Positions 37,301 through 48,556 of a stretch of DNA of 64,000 bases are shown here, piece by piece. Where the stretch lies: the NCBI GenBank assembly GCA_025642065.1, contig JAODUP010000044.1, positions 1,580,001-1,644,000 of the forward strand. Direction: 5' to 3'. Position 1 is the stretch's first letter. Every line of letters starts with the position of its first letter. The DNA comes from Paralvinella palmiformis (lineage: Eukaryota; Annelida; Polychaeta; Terebellida; Alvinellidae). A model generated the notes under the pieces. That model saw only the letters and a program-made list of their open reading frames with translations. It made no database searches and had not been told where the DNA came from. The position numbers and the translations under genes are program-made.

Positions 37301-40300
37301 GATTTCGAGTGAGGGTAAAACTAAAACTTATGATGAAATAACCAAAAATGCAAAGCTTTTCTGTGTGACAAGCAAATGTAACTAAGTGCTTTGTTTAGCC
37401 TTGGTACATGTCACACATGTGACATATGTCACACCTGTGACATATGATCAAGAGATAATTTTGTAGATCGCTGAATATTTTTAGAAGAACGAAACATCGG
37501 ACACTGGAATTTTATCCTACAAACTAATGGTTGGCAATACAGTGCACTATCAGCTGTAATATGGGGGTTCCTGGAACAAGTGGATGTTTAATCATTGAAC
37601 ATCCCTCCATCAGAATCAAAGATATACTCCATATTAAATTGTTTGACTTAATTATTATCAGCATTATTCACCGTAACATCTAATTATGTTTAATAATATT
37701 CTATTTCAGATCATCAGTTTAGTTAATTCTATTTGATGCTGCTTCCCATGGTATGACCAACTGTTCTCTTATTACTCATCTATTTTGTTAAATGTAAAAG
37801 CAAGTCACTAGCCTTCACTTCAACTGTAAGATCAATCTTCCCTTTAATACCAAACCTGAAGCAAAGATAGAACAGTGTAATTTACTACCATTGGAAAGTA
37901 TATTATGAGCTGTGGATTGTGAACATGAACTTGTAATATAAAAGTTAATTTAGAATATCTATTCACCAGTCTAGTAACACTTCCAATAAGAAGTACTGGA
38001 CACTAAACCATAGAAAACTTGTTAAGCTAGGAGAAAATTTTACATTTTTTGTTTACCTAGGAGACCAAACATTTTCCTCTATGTCAGCAACTTTAGTGAT
38101 CTCTATTTCACAACTGCCTTTCCTGTAATAATAATAAACATTATAAACAATAAGGTATTAGTATCCATTTAAATGTTACATAAATAGAATGGATCTAATA
38201 AGACTGTATGAACTAGTTACCTCATAGATTAATTTCTACCCAAGTAATTTTCAAACATGTTATATAAGGTACAAATGTACTATAACTATTATATTACATT
38301 CTTTTTACTGTTATGGATTCAGCTGATCTGTGTTAGTTATACAGGAAAGAGTAGCCATATTATTAACATACTGTCAATTATGGTACTGTATGGCTGAAAC
38401 ATGAATTATTACAAAATAACAACTTACTGCACAGTTCCAAGTTGTTGATGTCGTAAAGAAACATATTTCTCCACAAAGCTGACAATCTGAGGAACATACT
38501 TTTCTATCTCATCTCTGACAGTAGCTTCTGTTAATTTATGACTATATCTGACATCATTAAAATTAAATACAAAACATCCACAAAAAATATACAAGACACA
38601 GGATAAAGTAAACACCATGCTCATTCATTAATGTTAAACAGAGCTTGTATTAATGATTTACTCACATTTCTTGCAAACACCACCCCTGACTTAATGTTTG
38701 ATTAATGACTTCCTCAATATCATGATGGGTGAATGCATTCATCTGAAGACTCTTGAAATCCAAGGAAAACCCATTCAAATTCAAAGCAACACCATTTATA
38801 TAATAAATATCTTTAAATAGATTACTAATAATTTCCTATATAAAACTGTGTTTAAAAAGAACCATTTACTTCCTATTGTAGCTGATTGTCAATTTTATAT
38901 AAAGTATCACTGAACATATTTTAGTGCTACATCAATTTCATAAACATTATCATAATATATTTAACACAAGTTTGTTTTTTCTAGATATACCAACTGTATC
39001 CATTTAAAAACCAATATGTGAAGTATTATTTACCTGCTGAAATATGGTATGTATTATGCTGCCATATAGCATAAAAACATTGCCTGAATCACAACCCTGC
39101 AGATTATATACAAACAAAACACAGTAATATTATGTATATTTAATTAATGTCAACTGGCAGAATGTGATAGGCGAATAGATGAACACTGTAAAACACATAC
39201 TTCATGATGTACTATTAACAGTTCCATCCACTACACTTTATAAACTAAGCAGTTAAAAATAATCTTATATTTTGCTGTTTTGAATTCTTCTTAATATTGA
39301 GAGAAACTTATAGACTGAACTATACAACACACATTTCTCATTAATTTGATTATGCTCTGTTCTTAGATATTAATACTGACATTTTGGGGTCTTTTCAGAT
39401 TTAATAAAAGTAAACATTAAGTTGTTTATGGCAAGTGTTACACTACACAGGATAAGTGAATTTTAATGCTGAGAGAGCTTTAATGTTCCATTAACTCTTG
39501 TACATTGTTATATGGTGAATGCATAAACAAGGCTATAACCCTCAAGAGGTGATGATTAATGTTTTACAGCCACTTTTGTGCACAATGTAGACTAAATATA
39601 ACCCTGAAGAGAAGCTAGATATTATATATATGTATGTATGTGTATATAATAACTGTATATGCTTTGCTGCATGAACATACACAATCATCAACTAAACTGA
39701 ATGGTAATTAATTTAATTAAATAGATTATTTCAAAACAAAAAGAAAAACTATCACATACCTTAAATGTTTCATTGAGAACAGATCTAAAACAATTGAAAA
39801 AGTTTATGTCAAAATAACTACATTATAAAAATCTTATTTATAAATATCTGTACATTTTATGGATAATGTCTAAACTAATGCTGGTTAAAAGATCTTTAAA
39901 TAATACTGTCCAAATTAATTTGAAACAACTTACTTCCTCATGCAGTGGACACAGTTTACAACAGATGTGCCGGAGATGAGTAAATCTGGATGAACCACAA
40001 CAAAATTTTGCTCGTCTGTTACAAAACATATGTTATCTGTATTGAAATCACCAAGGATGTTCACAACATCACCCACACTGATGTGAATATCTGACCTGTT
40101 AAGAAAAGCATCTTACAAGATTGAAACATAAGAATGCATGTTACTGGGAAACACAAAATGATTATTTGCTGTACTTAAAAAACTGTGTGGCAGGTGATAG
40201 ATATCGAACATTAAAATAAATCATTTTAAATGATTACTTGTCTAGGTAACTATGGATATTGGAATGTCATGTATTTAAAAACAAATCAGCAATACTTAAG

Positions 40301-42979
40301 AAAAATAAACTCACCAGAATCCTTCAAGAACCACAGTTTTTCTAGCTTTATTAAAGACTTCTTCAACCTCCAGAGAAATATTCCGTCTTGTGAAAAAAAT
40401 TAAGAAAGTTTGGAATTATGTAAAGTAACTTTCTACCGATACTGTAGAAAGAAGTCGGAATAAGAAACTACCTCATTTAAGCTACAGTTCTTCCATTTAG
40501 TTTAGTCCTCTCAAAAATACTATCATCATAGTTATCTAGCATTCTGATCATTTTACATACTTAGCATCATATTCCATTCTCAAAACCTTATGCCTGCCAA
40601 ACTTCACTGCCGGAGGTAGGCACTGGTTAGTGGAATTTTTACTGTAAATAAAGAAACAAAGTTTTCTATTTATTTCAATCGATAGTGGTATTAAACCATT
40701 GTAATCTGTCCAGTGCGTGTTCTAATATTAAAAAAGCACCAATTCTTGTTTAACAATTCAATTAAAATTTAGCACAAACCCCAACAGTTTTGACATGCAA
40801 CATTTATTATAAAGTGATATACTAACACCTCATCCATGTTCACTTTAAATGGTGACATTTTATTAGGACTCCTAGCAAGTTCATCAAACTCACTGTCCAA
40901 AGGGAACATATCTTCTTTGATATTACATTTATGTGAACTATTGCTCTTCATCCCTTCTTCTGTCAACTTCTCACAATTGTTTGATTTTCTCCCTCGACAG
41001 CTCTCAGAATTAGTAGGATCATCAAGATCCTTATTATTTAGGGGCACTGTTGTCAACATATCCCACATGGACGAAGTGGACAATTTTATTTCTGTGTTTG
41101 TTGATGGTTTGTCTAAGTGGTTCATATCATGGAACACACGAGATGCACATAATGGATATTTCTTGGTAGCAATTTTCTCAGACGTTTTCCCTTTATTTGG
41201 AAAGGTCTGTTCTCTATCCAAATTGTTAGAGTAAGCTTTGGTTGAGACTGGAGTTGAAATGTTTGTCTTTAATTCACTTAGTATCTCATCTAAAGCTTCA
41301 TCTTCATCTTCCACAAAAGCAGCTCTGGCAACAATGCTTTCAGCTGTTGATGAAGAAGTATCATTTAAAGTAGCCTTTTTAAGGGGAGAGCAATTTGTTT
41401 CCTTTCCTTTGATACTACTGACATCAAAATCTTGTTTTGCTTCCTGCTGACTTGTCATTCCATCTGGTAACAAAGCTGCCTTTAATTCAGACAGAATATC
41501 AACCAAAGTATTTTCATCATTCTTACTATGCTGATCTCTGTTAGCCTTACGTGGTGCATCAGTCAATGAAGAACATACACCATTCTTGATAGAAAAGCTT
41601 TCCCTCTTCAAGCCCCATTTCAAATTCTCTTTTATGTCTGCTACGTCATTAACTGTTGCAACGAAGGTAGACGTCCAAGCCTCATCATCTGAACATTTCC
41701 TCTGACCAATAATACTTTTGGAGTTATGCACCATTTCAGCTCCACGAGATACCAAATGCTTTAGTTTTGTAGCTTTCACAGGTGTAATTTTTGAAGCAAT
41801 ACGCTTTGGACTAGGAGAACTACCTTTACTGCGAGTCCGTTTGCGTGGACTTGAATCTTGTCTACAGCCGTTTTTAATTTTTGCTAATTCACAATCCATT
41901 CCCATCTGTGCTCTTTGGTGCATATCAAATCCCATGTCAGACATAACAGATATCATTCCCACTTTGCTCTCAATATTTTTTCCAAGCGAAGAAACTCTGC
42001 TGTCTATAACATTGTGTCCAGTTGTTCTTTGGGCCTTGCCTTTGTTAGGTTTTGTTTTCAAACTGCTACTGGAGATGGGTTTTGAGCAAAGACTTGATGT
42101 GGAGACTAAAAAGCTGCGACTGATTTGACGCTTTACTTTTAACCTTTTCTTTTCAACCAGTTCCTTGTGACAGACAACTTCAGGTGTATCCGGAATTTCC
42201 AAACAGTCATCATCTTTTAAAGCAGATTCAGAAGTAAAAAGTGTTTCTGACGTAGACAAGTTTTGATTCATCTGTTCATGATTTCTGTCACTTTCCTTTC
42301 TTTGTTGAGATGTTTTGAGAATTACATCAGCATTACTGTGATCATGCAACAAATGTTGGTTGTATGACCTAGCTTCTAAAGAATCACGGTTATGCATTGC
42401 GTTTCTCCTAACAGCTGGTTCACACTGACCAGCAGGACTTCCCACCAGACAAGAAGGTACCTCTGAAATCTTCTGATGGACCAGTTCACCAGAAGGTTCT
42501 TGACCAATGAATGACATGCTGGAAGAGGTCTGTCCAGACAATATATGTGTGAAGGAAGATGACTTCTCCGCTCTAAGTTTGCTTGTTGAATCCTGCTCAT
42601 TTCTATTTTGCTTAACATTTTTGTCAGATGTCTCATGCGAAATACTCTGAAAAAGATAACACAAGATAACATTAATTTACCAATTTTGACACATACTGTG
42701 GTTAAATCCTGCTATCATTCTGGGACTGTCATAACAAACTATCTTTCTATGTCTTTCTGGGATTAAATCTACCTGAAAAAATCCAGAGATTTTTGCCTGT
42801 TTTCCACCAACAACCTAAAACGAGATAGATATGATTTATTATCCAATTGCTGGAAAAGAAATTACAAGCAAAGGGATTTGCAATTATGAATTTAGAAATA
42901 TGTAATAAAAAATAATAATCATAAGACTAATATTAAAAATGAAAAATTTAAAGCAAACCTTATTGGTATATTTTCCCAT
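26698..42979 (-). CDS. DNA2: DNA2 nuclease-helicase, 30-exon gene
   Basis: DNA2 is an ATP-dependent helicase and ssDNA endonuclease that trims long Okazaki flaps with FEN1 and resects double-strand breaks. Exons, 5' to 3': 42979-42959, 42814-42773, 42646-40827, 40641-40561, 40386-40315, 40095-39934, 39784-39760, 39096-39034, 38751-38666, 38547-38428, 38122-38057, 37855-37819, 37147-37052, 36738-36621, 36470-36297, 36016-35828, 35708-35601, 32275-32138, 31994-31872, 30926-30853, 30213-30161, 29828-29780, 29591-29476, 29356-29228, 28659-28466, 28339-28253, 28159-28048, 27869-27678, 27439-27248, 26856-26698. All boundaries are GT-AG and all phases agree if one base is restored in exon 15. The total is then 1632 residues, against 1060 for human DNA2; the excess is almost all in exon 3. 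The first ATG (CATGGGAAAA) gives MGKYTNK. Alternatives at single junctions are possible, chiefly the exon 3 donor (GAGGT|GTTAGT chosen on phase) and the exon 12 donor (GAA|GTGAAG). Confidence 0.96.
28733..29006 (-). repeat. tRNA-derived SINE, family B (copy 2), in a DNA2 intron
   Basis: On the minus strand it reads CATGGGTAGAGTGTAAGG, GTCACAGGTTCGCGCC (B-box-like), ATGGCACTATAGTAGGAG, AATTTATTTAGAATTAGT and a tail of ATT units. It lies in the intron between exons 24 and 25. Confidence 0.85.
32630..33881 (-). mobile_element. Decayed hAT-type DNA transposon (copy 2), in a DNA2 intron
   Basis: Homologous along its length to the element at 13875-15330, starting CAGTGTTGCTTCTAGGATC and ending near CCTGGAACCAACACT. 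CACCAA occurs on both sides of the element, a possible remnant of a target-site duplication. The minus strand near 33070-33230 again shows the hAT C-terminal pattern (FSSMNSIKT and [17 protein letters not shown]), interrupted by a stop and a small insertion. It lies in the long intron between exons 17 and 18. Confidence 0.85.
34327..34378. repeat. (AT)n(AC)n microsatellite
   Basis: About 20 AT units passing into a short AC run, in the intron between DNA2 exons 17 and 18. Confidence 0.95.
34670..35282 (+). mobile_element. TTAA-flanked MITE, copy A
   Basis: About 613 bp from TTAAAGGGATAGTCCATC to the inverse (GGTGGACTGTTCCTTTAA), giving terminal inverted repeats next to a TTAA at each end. TTAA target duplication is the mark of piggyBac and Kolobok elements; no transposase is encoded. 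The interior (ATGCTGACGTCACTTCAGGG, GACCTGAAGTCTGTAGAGCC) is shared with 44364-44958 in the opposite orientation and with a fragment near 51.0 kb. Confidence 0.88.
35349..35530 (-). repeat. tRNA-derived SINE, family A (copy 4), in a DNA2 intron
   Basis: On the minus strand it reads GGTACCTCCGTGGTCTAGTA, GTAGCGTGTCGGACCACATA, CCTGGGTTCGAATCTTGG, TTACCTTTGGAGGTCACTTG and ATGTGCACAAATGTGGCC. Confidence 0.85.
37406..37446. repeat. Cluster of short palindromes (TGTCACA/TGTGACA)
   Basis: Four alternating GTCACA and TGTGAC units within about 40 bp, in the intron between DNA2 exons 12 and 13. The segment is nearly self-complementary. Confidence 0.8.
39550..39605 (-). repeat. SINE family A 3' fragment
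   Basis: GTTTTACAGCCACTTTTGTG and CACAATGTAGACTAAATA are the reverse of the family A 3' end. The rest is absent. Confidence 0.6.
40827..42979 (-). other. DNA2: DNA2 N-terminal region: PIP box and disordered exon 3
   Basis: Two mini-exons (21 and 42 bp) encode MGKYTNK and [15 protein letters not shown]13-x-x-I16-x-x-F19-F20 is a canonical PCNA-interacting (PIP) box. Exon 3 (1820 bp) then adds about 607 residues rich in Ser, Lys, Asp and Glu and poor in hydrophobic clusters, so probably disordered. It has a basic stretch ([14 protein letters not shown]), an S/P-R-K-rich patch ([19 protein letters not shown]) that could be a nuclear localisation signal or CDK target, and two copies of an ILSELK motif ([12 protein letters not shown] and [12 protein letters not shown]). 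Human DNA2 lacks a comparable extension, whereas yeast Dna2 has a long N-terminal regulatory tail; equivalence is inference. Confidence 0.9.
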
Positions 42980-44363
42980 GACACTTCCTTGTGTACCGTT
43001 ACTGAAGGTGAATCTGTGAGATCATCAATTAGTCATGATGTAATTATGATAAGTTTTCTCTGAAATGGACGATGTGATGAAGATTAATATTTCTGGGCAG
43101 TTAAATATGGGGCTTATTAGTCTAAACCCAGTTAAATATGGTTCTGCAAAAATACACTGGTTTGTTTATTTTGATATGCTCATCAAACAAATTATAGCAC
43201 AAGTTGCAACTTTCAGTAATAACATATTTACTGGCATATAATGTTCTGAGAAACTATTATAGAATTATAGGCTACATGTTCTAAATATATTTATCATTTC
43301 AGTAGCTATCTGATTATTGGAAATTTCAGGGAGAACGCATGATTCACACTTAAACCTGGATCTGATGTCCCCATGTAACAAAGTGCTTAATAACTGAAGT
43401 CCACAGCAACCTATTATTCTCCAAAAAGAAGCTTGTGACTGTTTTTGTGTTGTTTAGAATTCAATATTTCTACTTGTTGTGTGGAGATAATGCAGTTATG
43501 TCTTCATCAACTGAAAGGAACATAATTTACCTATGAACCCAATCCCATAATTATTTTTTGTTCCAATCTGCAATGGGATGATACAATATCCAAGCACTGT
43601 TTATTCACCCAATGGCGAAGGTAGTTAATTAATGATCAAACACATCATCAATTTGGGAGTTGAAAAATCAGTTAGGTTTATTATTCAAAACTCTGTTCTG
43701 TAGTATTTGATTGGTCAATGCTGAAAAGTGGCATGAAAGTATTTGCAAATTATGTGTGATCATGTGTAATTCGAAAATTTGTCATAATCCTTCCTAGTTC
43801 TTACTAGATGGGAAATTACTACAACACCCAAGCACAAGACAAAACATACAAAATCATGTAAAATATTTATGAGCTTCCTATGAATGAATGTGACACACTA
43901 GCAATTTGGGCTTTTGGTAAACTCAGTTCATCCCCTATGACAAGTTTGGTAAATTTAGACTGGTTTTCTATAACTGAAAATAATGAGTCAGATAAGGTAA
44001 AGATGTTTCTTTTAAATTGACTTTGGCAGCTTTACACTTCCAACTCTCAGATATGATTCGGGGCATCTCTGCTGATAAAAGACAACCAATCCCTCTTTCA
44101 TCTCTAAGAAAAAGGCTTCAAATATCCCGAAGAGACATAAGTTAATTATGTGAAATTACATAAGCTGTTTTTCCAATTCTCGGACATGTACAATACTAGT
44201 GACAGATGACCCAGCCATTGTTTGCAGCACACTCGTCTTCTGTCTGATCTAAGATGTCAGTCAAGTCAGGGCTGTGGCTAATGAACTATAGTCATGAGAG
44301 TAGAGCTGCAACATGTGGCCATCAAAATGGGTTTTGTGCATTTTTAGGACAATCTGAGACTAC
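42980..44363. other. DNA2 upstream region
   Basis: The probable DNA2 5' UTR and promoter lie just above 42979; ATGATTAATTAC-like AT-rich sequence follows. I see no other exon and no clear core promoter motif. Confidence 0.4.
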
Positions 44364-44958
44364 TTAAAGGGACAGTCCACCATCAGAAAATATTTTTAAA
44401 ATATGTAATGCTTAATTTCACAATAATAATCACATATTATACCTGATATCATAGATATAGGGAAATAATCCAAATTACTGGAGGGCCACCATTACGGCTG
44501 CACCGGAAGCCAGATTCGAAGGCGGGAAGGAGAAAACTGAAATGCTCTGATGTCACATTGGCGATCTCTAGACTGATGCGGATTATAGTTTCTCTTGAAC
44601 ATTAATTTCTGAGCCATTTTGCTGTATGTCATTCATGATGTAATTTTAACAACGCAGTTGCGTTATGTTCTGAAATAATTCTTCGCTCACATTTGTTTAC
44701 ATGTTTTTGTACGGGCTCTACAGACTTCAGGTCAACTGGATCCGTTGAAGTGACGTCAGCATTCAGGAGCTTCCGTTCACTGTCTAGCTTCAAAATGGCA
44801 GCGTCCACAGGCCATTAAAAGTTGATTAATCAGAACTTTGAACTCGATTATTTAATATGTGGGTGTTCATTTACACATTTTGACATTACTAATGATAATT
44901 GTGAGTATAGCTGTATTAGTCCTGAAAATTGGAAAAGAAAGGTGGACTCTCCCTTTAA
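44364..44958 (-). mobile_element. TTAA-flanked MITE, copy B
   Basis: About 595 bp bounded by TTAAAGGGACAGTCCACC and GGTGGACTCTCCCTTTAA. It matches copy A in reverse orientation, including ACAGACTTCAGGTCAACTGG and GAAGTGACGTCAGCATTCAG. Its ends are better preserved than those of copy A. Confidence 0.9.
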
Positions 44959-46126
44959 GTGAGGACAAAACATGGCTTTTGCAAGTGAAAGTTTCTTTAA
45001 ACCACCAGTTTGACCCATTTTCCATAACGTTATTTTTGGCTCTGGATAAACTGGAAATCACAAAAACTCACATCTCTGATTACTGTTTACATGGATTAAC
45101 AGTGTTACCAGCATGATGTTATGGAAACAAATATTAAATTCAGCAGATAGAAATACAAATTTATTTCAATAGAGGTATTAGATAAGTTTGACTTACTGGT
45201 TTGTAATGTACTATATGAGCCAATATTATACTAATTCCCAAATTACCATTTGAAACATTAGTGATCCCAAAGTTCCATAAGTTGGTATGTAATAGACCAA
45301 ACACCAGAGTGAAACATCAGATAACTTGTGAGCCTTTTCACATGGCATGTATCAGCAGATAGCTGATGTTAACAGACTTATACTAAAACATCAATATTAA
45401 GCAAAAGCAATAATTTAAAATGAATAGCATCAAATTAACTTATGTTATATACTAACAGCATATGATTGTTGATACATAGCATATTATTAAATATCAATCA
45501 TGAAAACTTGAATAAATTTTCATCCAGTTTTTCAAGCCAAACACCAAAAGTTGATGGGCATTCTCAATCAATTTTTGTTAACCAGATAATAATATACAAT
45601 CGCTGTTCAACAGTTAGTACATTTTTGTTGTTTATCTTAGTAAGAATTACCAAGGTCGTTAACGAACCCTAATATGCCAGACATGTTACACCGACTTAAA
45701 AGGAAAGCCAGAAACCAAAAACATGGCTATACATGTCATATATAATTAATCCTGGACTTCAATCCTATTAAAACACACCAACTCTCTAATAAGTAATCAT
45801 ATCCTTTGCTGATTTAAGTAAATGAAATTCTAGAGGGAACTCATTTTAGATGGATAGGGTTGTGTGTGTGTGTGTGTGTATACAAATGTTATGTGGATAA
45901 TTACAAAAACAGAGAATACAGTTGGTCAATCAAAACAGTTGTCAATCTCCTTAACATAATGTAGATGAAATGGAAACATGGCATCAATATAATATAAATT
46001 GTCATTATATTGTAACTATTTAACTCCAAACTTGATCAGACTGACCAAATAACCATAATGACTAACTGGATGTGAAACCATCACTGACTATTTAAACTGT
46101 AGTTTATACCACCCCTCCAAAATACA

Positions 46127-46311
46127 TTTCTGACTTCTAAAATGTCAGAAACTGTTAATAATGATCACAGAAATAATCACTGGAAGTAGAACTACTGATA
46201 TGATTTGAAATCGGTTAACTATATTAAAAGCAGGTTTGTGACAAGTCTGTAAAAACCTTTCTGATGTCTAAATTGTCAGAAATACTTTTCTGACACGTAA
46301 AACGTCAGAAA
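46127..46311. repeat. Three spaced 25-bp imperfect palindromes
   Basis: Units at 46127-46151, 46258-46282 and 46287-46311 fit TTTCTGAY, then 9 bases containing TAAA, then GTCAGAAA. The outer arms are conserved while the centre varies. Confidence 0.85.
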
Positions 46312-48534
46312 CTCATACTTTTTTTAACATTTTAAAGGCATAAAATAATTGAAAAGGAATTTTATGTATACACTATAATATACAATTGTTTAAATGTGCT
46401 TTAATAATGATGACAGAAATAATCACTAGAACTACTCATATGATGTGGAATTAATTAGCTTTAGCAAAAGAACGCCTTGAGTTGGCAAGAACAAACAAAT
46501 TAATTAATTGCATTAACTGATTAAGCCTACCATGGTTAATAATGATCACAGAAGTGAGGAATAAAAGTACTCCTATGATGTTGGAGTAGTTAATTGTATC
46601 TGAACAATTGTAGCCATAGTTGGTAAGCTCCAATCACAGTGCAGATCAAGTCCTTAACAGCAAAATAGAATGCGGTGTTCAATTTGTATTGTTTTTACAT
46701 TATATTGCATTGATAGGTTAGATGTGTTGGAATTTTATAATATAAAAGTTTTTTGCTTTCTATGTTAATTAAATGTTAATATGCATAAAGTGTTAATAAT
46801 ATTGTGCTACATTAGAAATTATATAGATGCTAGATTGTTGTATAACAATGTCATGCATAATTTCAATATGAACTGATGTGAAATAATGAACTATCAATAT
46901 GTGATGGATGAATATGTTAATTAAACATACCTAAATAAATATAATTGTATATAACATTTGTAATGAGTTTGTTGTTCTTTTTTCAGTAGGCCACATAATG
47001 ACCAATATCCTACTTTACCAGAGGAGATTTTAGTTTCTGACGATTGCTGTTTTTGAAATACCCCTGATCAAAAACTCAGATTCTAAATAGTCAATCCTGT
47101 AAGTGTCGCTATTTTGATAATTAATGTGTTACCAGCTTTGTTGAACAGTGGGTTTGTTCAACAGAGAGATGTATGTAAAAAAAAAGATGTCTAATAACCA
47201 CCGTTTACCAACTCTTGTATAAACATTGATTTATTTAAATTATATTTGTTATGGTTTATTTGATTGAACATGCGTTTTGAAAAATATCACAAATAACTAT
47301 CAATCAATTGATATTTGCTGTTTCAATCAAGCCATTGATTAATCTATGTTTGATACTACCTCATCCCAACTAATTCGATGTTGCTCATTAATACAACACA
47401 CTGTTGTTGTATCATTTATCATTGGGCTGACCTGTCTCTTAAGCGGGACTTGACATGTCTCCATTATGGGCCAAGTTGTCTAAAATCCATCATATCATGT
47501 ATTGTATAGTCATCACAATGTAACTATTCATTTGTTATTGTGATCTCCAATGACAAATAACCATAATATTATTATTAGATGACTACTTTTAGTCAGTAAA
47601 CTAAAATGTGATCCCAAAATATTAGTCTATATTTATTATTAGGTATAATTAGAGTCTAAAATATTTATAATATCGAAGTGGTTACATATCCAAGCATTGG
47701 AACCCTTTACCTCAGTGTTATAGGTCCGAGCAATCAATGTACATGCACCAATTATTCGTCGTTTGCTATTACTTCCACTCAAATATGGTGGCCGAGCAGG
47801 CATTAGTTATATTTGGGTTGAAAGTAGAAGCTGCTTTTGATAGTTTTGAAGATTACAAACGAAAATTAAAGAAATAGACGATTGATAGAACAGCTGTGCA
47901 GCTTTACAAATAATCAGGGTTCCTAGGTGTCCAGGAAATGTTATTGAAGTTGGCAAAATCTGAAAATCTCACAGAAAAAATGTTGCCTTTGTAAAAACCC
48001 ATAAAATAATGCAATTCTTATAAATTTCTTTTTAATCTGATTATAATATCTGTTAATAAACTTAATTTAATTACAACTAAGCTCCCATCACTGAAACTAA
48101 TGCGAGCAGATGAAAAAATAAAAATGATCATGAAATTGCTCAGATTTATAATAATATTGATGATACATGGTTCAGATGCTGATTTCTCAGATCTTTATCA
48201 CCAACGAACATGATTCCAATGCTAGGCTTGCTGTTCCGCATCTGAGCACCGGAAACACCCAAGCTTGGCAAATGTGTCTAGAGTGCTCGGACTTTTATCA
48301 TCAACGAACACGATTCCGATGCTCGGATACATAACAATAGCCTTATAATATATGGCATTTTATTTAAGACAATATGATGTACACTGATTGTGACTCTCTA
48401 AAGACCCCATACCGTCATACATGGAATACAATAGTAACAATATAGATCTACATTCTACAATTAATAATCAGGATGACACAAAAATGCAATCAGAAGTCTA
48501 TAAGTAATAATATAATAAGTCAAGTTATTATATT

Positions 48535-48556
48535 TAGACTAGACTAGTCTAGTCTA
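48535..48556. repeat. Perfect 22-bp palindrome
   Basis: TAGACTAGACT followed directly by its reverse complement; CTAG-rich sequence continues to about 48750. Confidence 0.85.

Larger units (their letters stand above)
36297..40641 (-). other. DNA2: DNA2 OB fold, RecB-like nuclease and Fe-S region
   Basis: Exons 4-15 encode the conserved start of the DNA2 core ([29 protein letters not shown]) and the nuclease. The catalytic residues are visible: Asp861 in [12 protein letters not shown], and Glu882 and Lys884 in [11 protein letters not shown] (the D...ExK core). The Fe-S ligands are Cys730 (HCMRK) and Cys981, Cys984 and Cys990 ([11 protein letters not shown]), the same spacing pattern as human Cys136, 393, 396 and 402. 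Exon 15 shows an apparent missing base: the frame entering from exon 14 hits TGA right after STEKI, while the Fe-S cysteines and the exon 15 donor phase need a one-base shift. Confidence 0.93.

Noticed and set aside
40836..42128. Plus-strand ORFs of 70-136 codons
   Set aside because: They are antisense shadows of DNA2 exon 3.
47785..47877. 30-residue ORF MVAEQALVIFGLKVEAAFDS as the first exon of the gene ending at 51547
   Set aside because: No usable donor before the stop and no frame link to the exon at 51321; only a vague resemblance to SWIM/FAR1-type proteins.
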